Shown piece by piece: positions 1-12,900 of a DNA stretch of 64,000 nt (position 1 is the stretch's first letter; each line of letters starts with the position of its first letter). The stretch comes from Henricia sp. BOLD:AAB3569 (Eukaryota > Echinodermata > Asteroidea > Spinulosida > Echinasteridae), in assembly GCA_037783545.1 (NCBI GenBank), contig JBBELK010000165.1, positions 62,001-126,000 on the forward strand, written 5' to 3'. Both the position numbers and the translations under genes were made by a program. The notes below the pieces were generated by a model, which saw only the letters and a list, made by a program, of their open reading frames with translations, ran no database searches and was not told the origin of the DNA.

Positions 1-120
1 GCGTGTTCATCCTTTGCTTCTTGTGCGTGTTCATCCTTTGCTTCTTGTGCGTGTTCATCCTTTGCTTCTTGTGCGTGTTCATCCTTTGCTTCTTGTGCGT
101 GTTCATCCTTTACTTCTTGT
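1..120. repeat. 24-bp tandem repeat, five copies, cut by the window edge
   Basis: The unit gcgtgttcatcctttgct plus tcttgt is repeated five times with one mismatch in the last copy. The period is a multiple of three, which creates an artificial open frame. It lies in the intron before the first visible exon. Confidence 0.95.
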
Positions 121-210
121 GCGGGACTTGTCACAGACTTGTGATGGACTCGAGTACAACCCTGACCTGCGGTTGGACACTGTTTATGTCAATTGTGTGC
201 CATTTAGTAG

Positions 211-577
211 GGGTACCGTGGCCGAGCGGTTTAGGTCATTGACTCGCAATCATAGGTGAAAACTTGGGGTTGCAGGTTCGAACCTCCCCACGGCTACAGT
301 ACCTGTGCCCTTGGGCAAGGCACTCAACCACACTTGCTCCATCCTTCGGAAGGGATGTAAAGCCGTTGGTCCAGTGTGTTAGGTAATGGAAACGCACTCT
401 AAAGATCCCAGAGCATTCTTTCCTGAAGAGCAAGGGGGATCATTCCCGGTGTCTCTGGCCATTTCTAATTCTAATTCTTCATGGGTTTCCTCACGCTTAC
501 GAGTGACAGTGCAATGAGCACTATTGAGGAATCCTTGGTATGAATACCAGAAAGAAATAATAATAATAATAATAATT
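211..577 (+). mobile_element. tRNA-derived SINE, subfamily A
   Basis: The head has an A box (tggccgagcgg, 219-229) and B box (ggttcgaacc, 275-284) of Leu/Ser tRNA type. A body follows (cttgctccatccttcggaag...) and ends in an AAT microsatellite (555-577). A nearly identical copy on the other strand lies at 43063-43438. Confidence 0.85.
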
Positions 578-721
578 TATGTTGAGTTTGCACATCCGTT
601 GTACAAAATATTTACATTATCTGCAGTCTTTGTATATTATTTTCACTTAAAAAATTCCCACAATAAAAAAAAACATTTCTAGGGCATTTAAAGAAATGAT
701 TTTTTTTGTAATTACCAACAG

Positions 722-973
722 ATAATGTGGCGCCCACAATTCAGCCATGCATCCTGTCTCTTTCCGGCTCCATGTCCGGCCAGACGCTTGGTGTTATTCT
801 ATCCTTTGATGTGCCGATGGCAACTGATAATTCAGGAGCTGAATTGACCGTCATTAAGACACCTCCAGATATAGGTTCTCCATACAACTTCACCAGAGAC
901 ACCGACGTCTCCTACCTCTTCGTTGATCCGTCGGGAAACCGTGCATATTGCAATTTTAGCGTCTTCATACAAG
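722..973 (+). CDS. SVEP1-like: Exon a: HYR domain 1
   Basis: The acceptor is ...accaacag and the donor is gtatcc; the exon is 252 nt, phase 1 at both ends. The translation has the HYR (hyalin repeat, immunoglobulin-like) pattern: an early PC after a proline-rich start, the central [29 protein letters not shown], and the closing [15 protein letters not shown]. One module per phase-1 exon is normal for this family. It is the first exon visible, so what precedes it is unknown. Confidence 0.9.
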
Positions 974-3900
974 GTATCCTTTCGTCTAACCAACTTTGTG
1001 TGTTTGTGTGTTTTGTTTTAGCCTTTAATACCCTTTGATGATCTGGTTGCCAGAAAAATCATTTCAGGAAAATTAATGCATATTGTGGCATGTTAAAGGC
1101 CAAAAGTGCAGGATATATTATACAAATTTTGACTGCAATAAGGGGGGATGGTTAAGATTATAAGCCCAAGGTGATCTCGAAGCCATGACTATGCCCCGAG
1201 GCGGAAGCCGAGGGGCATAGTCATGGCTTCGAGATCACCGTCACCGAGGGCCTATAATCTTAACCATGACCCGAATAAACAGCAGTCAATATTTGTTTTA
1301 TATACCGAATGTGTAGATTTTTGTCATCTGGTTGGTTAAAAGTAACGATACATCATACAGTCATGACAGTGGTCCTTCGCGTTTCGATTTCGGAAGCTGG
1401 TCTACGGCGGAAAAGTTGTATATTTACAGCAAACATTGTGGCATAATCACCTGGCACTTTAGTAGCACTTTCACCTGACACAGTTTTCACTGTAGGCCAC
1501 TTAATTATCTTATATTCTTAAGGACTTCATCATCTATGACAGACGTTGAGATTCCGCCATTATGTTTACGTGAAGCGCCCAGCTGCATAGTTGGTGCACA
1601 GCTATGCTAACACATGTAATGCTCGCGTCCGGCAAAGACTATTGCCCGGTGGGCATATACGTGCCGGGTCTAGCCGATTCAATGCCCCCACTTTTAACCA
1701 ATCAGATGACAGGAATCTACGCATGAGGTATATAATCTTGAATAGTATGTGTAGATATGCCAAACTTACTTCATGTGAAAGCAGACATGAATGTGGCACA
1801 CATCTGGTGTTGCACATTTCGTGGCTAACATTCGCACAAGTTGAAACTAGGTCAGTTTTTTTTTGCAAATTTGGCGTGCAATCCCTCCACTTTTACTTTC
1901 ATGTAAATACCGGTACTGGCCTGTATTTAAACAGCTAGAATCCCCCCTTCCACATTTTTTTAAGTTTTTCTGTTTATCATGGAGGTGTATGTGTCTACAA
2001 CACCATCACAACTTGTTTTTCACAAAAAATCAACAGGCTTTTGCTTATTAAAACGTAAAGCAGTTCCGACCCTCTTCACCCAAATTCTGAAACGCTCGAC
2101 GTCACTTGGCTTGTTTATCAACAGGGTTTTGACGTCATCCTGAGAAACATACAAAACGGTCTGTGCAGTATTGAATGGAAAATACACGAAGTGAATGTTT
2201 ATCATGCCTATTTTGTCCTTGTAATTCAAAATACAAACGTGAAAAACACTTCATGTAATATGACAGCAATCTACTATTACCTGTTTTGTGAAAAAACGAT
2301 GAAATTGTGGCTCACAGTGAAGCTCTTTTGAAGTAAATACTGGTGCATTGCGACGGGTGGTTTTGTCACGGAACGAACGGCATTCACAGCGGTCTGTGTA
2401 CGGTCCCCTGCGGGCGTAGCTTCCACGTGTTTGAACATCGGCCGTACAAGTTATAGAATGAGCGACTCATTTTTCTCTCTCTTGGTAATAGAAAAGAAAA
2501 TCTTTCTGCTCTTTTTTTTTCATAGTGTCTGGTAAATCATGCAACCACGCAGCTACTGGGCATATCTCTGGCTTTTTGGAACAACAAAATTCTTCAAAAA
2601 ACACCATCTGGGTCTTTCTATAAATTAGGGGTCCAAAAGTGTGACATTTGGTGTCCCCCGTTACACCTGATATGTGTTATTTTTTTGTACAAAAATCATT
2701 AAAATGGCTTTTAAACCATTTTGTATGAATTGTACTTTATGTACTCACTCTTTGAGATGGAAAGTATTTAAATAATGTGTCCTGAATTTACAAAAACAAG
2801 ATGTAAAATGTAACGGGGGACACCAACATTGGACCCCTAATTTATAGAAAGACCCATCTAAAAGAGACGGTTTTCCAAGTTTTTTGCGTGTAAACGTATG
2901 GAGCTAACTATCGTGTTGACTTCTCTTTCTCAGGATGGCGTCACGGGGTCACGCGCATATCATGAATACCTAATGAGCGTTTCAGAAATCGCGAAAATCT
3001 CATTTTCGAAAAGCGCACTTTTGCTTGCAATTTATCCACTTAAAACCGACAATTAAAAAATAATAAAAATCCACGTCGGCAAGAGGGATGTTTGGACTAT
3101 CGAAAAAAGCCTAAATGCTGGATTTTCGTCAAGGGGGATTCTTCCTCTTTAACTAAAAAAACATGGACTACAGATTGTTTACTTTTTACTTTTATTTTGT
3201 CGTTTGTTTAGACAACCTGTCTCCAGTTCTTGTCTCATGTCCCAGTGACATAACGAGAACTACACCGCTGAGAGAAACGCCTGTATTCTGGCAAATGGTG
3301 AGTACTTTCAGTTTTAGAAACGGCTAACGAGCAATTTTCATTTAGAAAAGCCCCCGCCATGTGAGTTTTATCTTCTGACAGGCTTGTTACTCAGCAACAC
3401 ACAATCTGTTGCATAATGTTTGGTCGCTGATACTGATATGGGCTTTCCATGATTCCTTAACTGTCTAGTAGCTATCACGACACTGGTCACAAAGATGCTG
3501 CAGTACTGCGTTGCGGTCCATCCACGATTTGAAAAGGAATTATGTTCACATGTCTACGTATTGTTGTCAAATCTCTTTATAATAAATAATAATAATAATG
3601 AAAATTTATAATGCACCGGTATCCATCAAAAAAGATGCTCATGGCGCAGAAGATGCTCATGGCGCAGAAAGTCTGGCAGTTTTATCATCAGCAATTTGCA
3701 CTGATCTAGGAAACACACATGATTGGAATCCATTGTAGTCAGTATTTTTTGCCAGAAATAGTACGACCAAGTCCAATGGTTTATTGGCTTTTTCGCAATC
3801 TTTTTGCGAAAAGGGTATTGTTTTTGTTCTGATTTGTTTGGGGGGTGCTTTTTCGCTAGGGCGGAAAAGCCTTTGTTTTGATTCTGATTTTTATTTTTTG

Positions 3901-6900
3901 GCTTTTTCACAATCTTTTTCGCCTCTTTAAACGCTGGGCATAAAAGGTACATAATTTGTTTTTTTTTATTGAACAGTTCACTTGCTTTTTGAACGGTGAT
4001 CAAGTTAAACTTTCTTGAAGATGTTGCCTGCTAATATTTCTGGAACATATTACAATATCATCAGAGCAAAACGCAAGAATGGCGTGGGTACGCTATTGAC
4101 ATAGTATAAGGCTAGAGCGGGAATGACGTGTTTAGAATGCTGCGCGCTGATTGGCCAGCTGAAAACAGCATAGAGCACGCTACTGTGCAAGCGCAGTTAG
4201 ACCACATGTACGTGGCTTCGAGCATGTGCAGATGCATGATACTGCGTGCTCTGGCCAATACAGTGAACTGCTTCGAGCACTCCGGGTGATCGAGCAAGTG
4301 TTGTCCTATAGCAGATGTGCATTCGGGCTGTGTGGCAGCATTGCGAGCGTTCTTGCAGACACGCGACGGCTGTTGGCAGGCAAGTTGCTGCGGATGGAGA
4401 AGGGAACATGCTGTTTAATGCGATCCGTGAGTCGTTGAGACGTACGTCCTACGTACCGAGCTTCACATCGGCACCGATACTCATAAATAACATTGTTAAG
4501 TTGTGTGGTGGGTAGTACGTCTTTACGGACTGTCGCGATTTCAAAAGACTATTGTTTAAAATAGTATATTTTTGCTTTTTTCCTCTGTCATTATAAGAAC
4601 AGTCTTTAAATGGTACAAACACACAAAACGAAAAAGCCCTGTGTTTATCACGTGATAAACACTCTAATTTGTTTTTTTGTTTTTAGTTTTTAGTTTTATT
4701 TTGCTCATTGTGCAAGTGTCAGTCTTTCCAAGCCGAGTATGAGCCAACCCTAAGTCCAGCAAAAGGTGAACTCGATTACGGACTTGAGTCCTACTATAGA
4801 CCGTATCGAATAGCCGCCATGTCGTGGGGCACCTTTTGTTCCTTAAACCGTTCAACAATGGAAGCACAATATGTGCAACCATGCATGTCTTCAAGGAACA
4901 AACACAACAAACGGATAAAAGTTTTTATCCGAGAAACTTCAACATTTGATTTTGTTTCAATATTTGATTATGTCATTACTTTGCCCAGTTGCGCCACCAT
5001 GCAACACCGAGAGAAGAATTGGGTCTATAGGGAAGCCTGAGGGAGTAATACCAACTGTGCCTTATAGCTCAGCTGGTAGAGCATCTGCCTAGTGAGTCAG
5101 AGGTCTCGGGTTCAAATCCTGATAAGGCCCTTACGATTTTTCTCTCATCCTAAGTTTGTGTGTTTTTCTCAAGGAACAAAGAAACTGCCCCACGAAATGG
5201 CTGCCATTCGATACGGTCTATACTGAACTACAGAATGTTTTTTGATTTGCAGCCGGTGTTCATAGAACTTACTGGAGATGAACTAGATATCAGTTGTACT
5301 GTGACGAATGGAGCACTGTTTCTGTTGGGGAGCACCAATGTCCAGTGTCGTGCCACCAATCTAGACAATAGCAAGACGACAATGTGCCACTTTACAGTCA
5401 CCCTGACATGTAAGCCAGATATTACTTCATTTTTTGTAAAGCTAACTCGCACAATCCAAAAGATATGAAAAAACCCATGCAGTGTTATACATTTTTTGTA
5501 GATACTTTGTTTAATGACCAACTTCCCAACCTTTTAAGATTTTTTGCTAACTTGCAAAACTGATGATTTAAAATGGAGTCCCATTTCTTTTGGGCATATT
5601 ATTTTGGATCGTATCACAAACTAATTTACATTGGGTACTTGTATTTGCCGAGTATTAAACTTGATAGCATGTTGTAAATGGGTCTTTTTATAAATTAGGG
5701 GTCCAATGTTGGTGTCCCCCGTTACATTTTACATCTGTTTTTGTAAATTCAGGACACATTCTTTAAATACTTTCCATCTCAAAGAGTGAGTACATAAAGT
5801 ACAATTCATAAAAAAATGGTTAAAAATAACACATCGGGTGTAACAGGGGACACTAAATGTCACACTTTTGGACCCCTAATTACTCGGGAAAAAACTGGTA
5901 CTTGTGATGCCTAATTAAAATGTTGTTGACATTGCATTTTGCACGATGCCGATGGTACGGTGGTTTAAAAACGATCCTATGAAAAGTTGGAGTTTGCGCG
6001 CATGGTCTCTACATTTTCCCCCCCTCCCCCCCTAAGGAAGCCACGCCCCTTCCGGAATTTTCGTTTTTCTCCAATCTCACCCCTGGTAATATGATCTCAA
6101 ATGACAAAATCTTGAGAACTGTAATAGATATTGAAAAGATTCTTTCACCACATATACGTAAGAACATGTTCTTCAGTAGATCCTTGAACAATTTGTGCAC
6201 ACAATAGTGACGTCATGGTGAGATTGACTGGGCCAATAATGACGTCATCAGACACACAATTTTAGCTTCAAAGAGTCATGTCTTGAGAAATACAATACTG
6301 GCAATCGATATGTGAATGTGTCTTATGCAACATCGACCAACTCAAGCTTTCAACCAATGCATAGTTCCGAGTTTGCCTAGTTAGCCCCGCCCCCGTGGAT
6401 ATTGTTGCTATGGCTCACACGCTATCGTCAAAATGGCGACACGCAACGCACAAAGCAATGGGACTTTCAACGGAAAGCACAGATTCATTGGAGAAAACTC
6501 AAATGCATTCATGTTTCAGGGTCGACAGTTATCTTAGAACACACAGAAGGGCCAGTAATACAGGGATGTCATATCATGACATACGTGCTTTCGTACCTTT
6601 GAACAACGAAACGACCGGCCCTGAAACCAAAAATTCACCCGGATCATCGCATACAACACTGTACAAATTGTATGGGGCCGGCAGAACATATCGCGTGATC
6701 ATGTTGCTGTGAGACAGTGCACTTTGACCTATGTCGGTGATATCTGCTAGCTCTGTTGTGATTGGTCGGCGGGTTCGGTTGATTGACAGGTCGGAACTAT
6801 GCATTTTAAAAGTGATAACGTCATCGTGAACTCGATGTTATGTCGCCCTATCACCTTGCCAGACTCTAGTTCTAATAAAAACATTTCTACTCTTGTATTC

Positions 6901-9900
6901 TCTTACCACAAGAAGGATTTAGTTACCCTATTTGTAGTCATCTTTGTGCACTTTTTCAGTTTAAAGGCCCTGTAGATGATCGGTTTTTGAGCGATTCTTC
7001 GAATAAAACCGTTATAAATCGAAAGAAAGACATCAACAAACTCATCCGAAAAAATTTCAGCCTTGTCAAATGTACCATGTTTAAAAAAAACATGAAAATC
7101 CATATGTGTTTTCCTGGTCTTGGCGGGGTGTTTCAAATATTCGTTCCCAGTTGATCGGGTACTATGTGGCTTGCGTCATGAACTCTGTGGCGCACATCAT
7201 ATAGGCCTACTGCGTGTGCGCGCGATCCATAAAAATGCATCGCGTTGGAACAGGCACACGGAGTACACAGCGCCCATGCATTTTGGACCGCGTAGATCCG
7301 AACCAAAAATAAGTAAATCGTTTGCAAATGATCTAAATAATTTCATCTTTACGGATTATTTTCTTGTAAAATTATATCATTTTGAGCGGAAACCTTTCAT
7401 TGGGTAGTTGCTATTAATTCAATCTTTACTTTCAGAACTTTTCCCCTGTAACCTAGTCGATTACTTTTTGGGGTCATTGCAAATGATCCACTGGGCCTTT
7501 AAAGTAATTTCTGCCACTTGCTATACTTTTTTTATTTTGGAAGGATCAATTTTTTATTAAAAGTTAGTTTCGGATATCCGTTTAGCAATTTTCTAAACGG
7601 ATAGTTCTATTTTGGTTGTTTAAACGTTTGAACGTTTAAACGATCGCAACGTTAGTAGGGCTAGATATTTGCGTGAAAGTTTCGGTGTAGGTATTATTAT
7701 GGCCTTTGTTTTTTTGTCATTCAAGAATTGAATTATTTTGTTTCCATGTACAGCAATCCGATGCCCGGAGCTGGATGCTCCAAGAAATGGAGCTAAAACA
7801 TGCGATGCTTTTGGTAACAATCCCTACTGCGACATGTTGTGTAATGACAACTATGATATACCCACGCGCTTAAGAGGCAGTAAACATATGCGATGCGGCA
7901 ATAGTGGAACGTGGTCACCTTCAGGCACATTTCCAGATTGTTCCGGTAAAGTTATGCAAATTTTATATTTGTTCAAAGGGATTTCTTTTCTGTCCAAATG
8001 AAGGGGTTATTTAGGATTTTTATCAATGAAATCTATGCTTTAAAACCACTCTACTCGGTTAAAGTCATAAAAATCCTATTTGGAGCTTGCTTTGGGGGTT
8101 AAAACAAAGGTTTTAGTTTTTATGCTAATGAAAATATGCATATTCATGACCAAGGTCACGATGTCACAAGAGGCAAACACAGAAAAATCACATTCAACTG
8201 TGCACAAAAGATTCCACTTGTTTCTCAATTTTCCTGAAACTTTTGTAATCCATGGCTGTTTGAGTTTGTTTTACATGTTGCATGCTGTAAGCCATGACAA
8301 AACTGGGGGTAGAAACTGCAGCAATTTGCCACAAGTCTAACTTGAAGTCTCATGTTTTTTCTTAACTTTTCCCTTCTGTCTTCCTTATGTGATGCACTCA
8401 AAACAGCGCCCTCTGTCTGTGATTTATTGCAGTGAAATCTTTAAAGTTGAAAAAGGCCACCTTTTATTGATTTTACATCCAAACGAACAATAGTATGTCT
8501 TGCTGAACAAGTAATCCGTCATTATGAAGCAAAGCTTAGGCACAAAATTGTTTAGCATGTCACAGGCCCTTTAAACAAATTATTTGAAAAACTGTCTATT
8601 TGTCGTATGTAAAGCGGGACAAATTTAGCAGACGAGACATTTCTATATAATTGGGATCTTGTAATTCGTGTAACCCCGGCCTTATATTGAGAGAGCACAA
8701 TATTCTAATGCATACACAATGAATAGATTAACGGCTAAAACTTGGGAAAAAGCACTTTTATTTAAAGCTTTTAAAACTATTCCTAAACTGGGTGGTCATT
8801 TCTTGTTTCAATAATCAGATTTAGTTCGTTTTTCATGAACTAGGGTGTGATTTTGCATAAAACATAACTTATGAACTAGGGTGTAATTTTGCACAAACCA
8901 TATAACTTATGAACTAGGGTGTGATTTTGCACAAACCATATAACTTATGAACTAGGGTGTAATTTTGCACAAACCATACCTTATGAACTAGGATGTGATT
9001 TTGCACAAACCATATAACTTATGAACTAGGGTGTGATTTTGCATAAAACATAACTTATGAACTAGGGTGTGATTTTGCACAAACCATATAACTTATGAAC
9101 TAGGGTGTGATTTTGCACAAACCATAACTTATGAACTAGGGTGTGATTTTGCACAAACCATAACTTATGAACTAGGGTGTGATTTTGCATAAAACATAAC
9201 TTATGAACTAGGGTGTGATTTTGCACAAACCATATAACTTATGAACTAGGGTGTGATTTTGCACAAACCATAACTTATGAACTAGGGTGTGATTTTGCAT
9301 AAAACATAACTTATGAACTAGGGTGTGATTTTGCACAAACCATATAACTTATGAACTAGGGTGTGATTTTGCACAAACCATAACTTATGAACTAGGGTGT
9401 GATTTTGCACAAACCATAACTTATGAACTAGGGTGTGATTTTGCACAAACCATAACTTATGAACTAGGGTGTGATTTTGCACAAACCATAACTTATGAAC
9501 TAGGGTGTGATTTTGCACAAACCATAACTTATGAACTAGGGTGTGATTTTGCACAAACCATAAAACTTATGAACTAGGGTGTGATTTTGCACAAACCATA
9601 ACTTATGAACTAGGGTGTGATTTTGCACAAACCATAACTTATGAACTAGGGTGTGATTTTGCACAAACCATATAACTTATGAACTAGGGTGTGATTTTGC
9701 ACAAACCATAACTTATGAACTAGGGTGTGATTTTGCACAAACCATAACTTATGAACTAGGGTGTGATTTTGCACAAACCATAACTTATGAACTAGGGTGT
9801 GATTTTGCACAAAACATAACTTATGAACTAGGGTGTGATTTTGCACAAACCATAACTTATGAACTAGGGTGTGATTTTGCACAAAACATAACTTATGAAC

Positions 9901-12900
9901 TAGGGTGTGATTTTGCACAAAACATAACTTATGAACTAGGGTGTGATTTTGCACAAATCATAACTTATGAACTAGGGTGTGATTTTGCACAAACCATATA
10001 ACTTATGAACTAGGGTGTGATTTTGCACAAACCATAACTTATGAACTAGGATGTGATTTTGCACAAACCATATAACTTATGAACTAGGGTGTGATTTTGC
10101 ACAAACCATAACTTATGAACTAGGGTGTGATTTTGCACAAACCATAACTTATGAACCAGAGTGTGATTTTGCACAAACCATAACTTATGAACTAGGGTGT
10201 GATTTTGCATAAAACATACCTTATGATCTAGGGTGTGATTTTGCACAAACCATAACTTATGAACTAGGGTGTGATTTTGCATAAACCATAACTTATGAAC
10301 TAGGGTGTGATTTTGCATAAACCATAACTTATGAACTAGGGTGTGATTTTGCACAAAACATAACTTATGAACTAGGGTGTGATTTTGCACAAACCATAAC
10401 TTATGAACTAGGGTGTGATTTTGCACAAACCATATAACTTATGAACTAGGGTGTGATTTTGCACAAACCATAACTTATGAACTAGGGTGTGATTTTGCAC
10501 AAACCATAACTTATGAACTAGGGTGTGATTTTGCACAAACCATAACTTATGAACTAGGATGTGATTTTGCACAAACCATATAACTTATGAACCAGGGTGT
10601 GATTTTGCACAAACCATAACTTATGAACTAGGGTGTGATTTTGCACAAACCATAACTTATGAACCAGAGTGTGATTTTGCACAAACCATAACTTATGAAC
10701 TAGGGTGTGATTTTGCATAAAACATACCTTATGATCTAGGGTGTGATTTTGCACAAACCATAACTTATGAACTAGGGTGTGATTTTGCATAAAACATAAC
10801 TTATGAACTAGGGTGTGATTTTGCACAAACCATAACTTATGAACTAGTGTGTGATTTTGCACAAACCGTAACTTATGAACTAGGGTGTGATTTTGCACAA
10901 ACCATAACTTATGAACTAGGGTGTGATTTTGCACAAACCATATAACTTATGAACTAGGGTGTGATTTTGCATAAACCATAACTTATGAACTAGGGTGTGA
11001 TTTTGCATAAAACATAACTTATGAACTAGGGTGTGATTTTGCACAAACCATAACTTATGAACTAGGGTGTGATTTTGCACAAACCATAACTTATGAACTA
11101 GGGTGTGATTTTGCACAAACCATAACTTATGAACTAGGGTGTGATTTGGCACAAACCATATAACTTATGAACCAGGGTGTGATTTTGCACAAAACATAAC
11201 TTTAATATGAACTAGGGTGTGATTTTGCACATACCATAACTTATGAACTAGGGTGTGATTTTGCATAAACCATAACTTATGAACTAGGGTGTGATTTTGC
11301 ACAAACCATAACTTATGAACTAGGGTGTGATTTTGCACAAAACATAACTTATGAACTAGGGTGTGATTTTGCACAAACCATAACTTATGAACTAGGGTGT
11401 GATTTTGCACAAACCATAACTTATGAACCAGAGTGTGATTTTGCACAAACCATAACTTATGAACTAGGGTGTGATTTTGCATAAAACATACCTTATGATC
11501 TAGGGTGTGATTTTGCACAAACCATAACTTATGAACTAGGGTGTGATTTTGCATAAAACATAACTTATGAACTAGGGTGTGATTTTGCACAAACCATAAC
11601 TTATGAACTAGGGTGTGATTTTGCACAAACCATAACTTATGAACTAGGGTGTGATTTTGCACAAACCATATAACTTATGAACTAGGGTGTGATTTTGCAC
11701 AAACCATAACTTATGAACTAGGGTGTGATTTTGCATAAAACATAACTTATGAACTAGGGTGTGATTTTGCACAAAACATAACTTATGAACTAGGGTGTGA
11801 TTTTGCATAAACCATAACTTATGAACTAGGGTGTGATTTTGCACAAACCATAACTTATGATTGTCTTGATTTTGATGAAAGACTGTTTTGTGTTAAAAGA
11901 TTTCCTATGAGGACCTTGGGAAGCCTAAATCCTGATTTGTTTTGGGGCACACCCTGTATTATTTTTCATTTTGTTTTTTAACTTTCAAGAAACAAGACGA
12001 GTTGGAAGTATGGCGTTGCTATCTGCACTCCATTACTTCAGTGGGAACTGTAACTCACCAGCCACACAGCAACAAATCAAAGAGAACTTTCTGCAGACTT
12101 TGAATTTCCGTCAGATCTGCATAGAAGCAGGTTCCCGCTGTAATGTAGGTAACGTGGTTGTAACCTGCGGGTCTTCGACACGGCGCAAGCGTAGCAGTGT
12201 CATCGACAAATGGACCAATTCACAACAGGATCACATCAGTCTAAGCGGTGGTTTTGTTCCATGGTCAAATGACAGCGCTGATGGGGACAAGTTGACCAAG
12301 CGTGCCCAGAAATGGCTGACTGAAATGAGAGCCAATGGGAAACTCCCACCGGTCGCCAAGGATGAATACCTACGCCGTCGCGGACTGCATTCACACCAAT
12401 CACTGGATCATGCAAGAGACCGTTCACATGGACGTAGGAAACGAGACGTAGTACTTCGGGTTACAGTGTCATTTATTGTGACTTTCGAGATGCCCGACAC
12501 CTCAGCTATGACAAACACTGAATATGAGAATGCGGCTTGGGATTTTTATGATGAACTTGATAAAGTTGTACAATACATGGCTGGTAACGGTAATCTAGCT
12601 CTTGAAGTAGATGGCGTACAGATGCAGTCAGACACGTGTGAGATGGGTTATCCCGAACCTGTCTGCCCTGATGGCTATGAAGCAGCAAACGGCTTGACTT
12701 GTGGTATGTGAAATTAGTCTTGCCAGCTTTCCAGTTTTAGTAGGCTAATGGCTTGGGCAGTTTTTCAGCAAATGAGAAATATAAGTTAAATTTCAAATAG
12801 ATTACATTTGAATTTTCTTTACTCATTGTATGACCAGGGGTCGATTTCACAGAGACTCGCGACAAATTAGGGGTCCAATGTCGGTGTCCCCCGTTACATT

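Noticed and set aside
3..259. Open frames repeating FILCFLCV or LVRVHPLL at the left edge
   Set aside because: Product of the 24-bp tandem repeat; no splice sites or domain.
9318..11844. Minus-strand frames of 66-165 codons repeating [12 protein letters not shown]
   Set aside because: They come from a 36-bp unit (12 codons) without stops in one frame and break at every 38-bp unit. There is no sign of a gene.
8833..11860. CRISPR array
   Set aside because: No spacers: units are contiguous, and the context is a eukaryotic intron.
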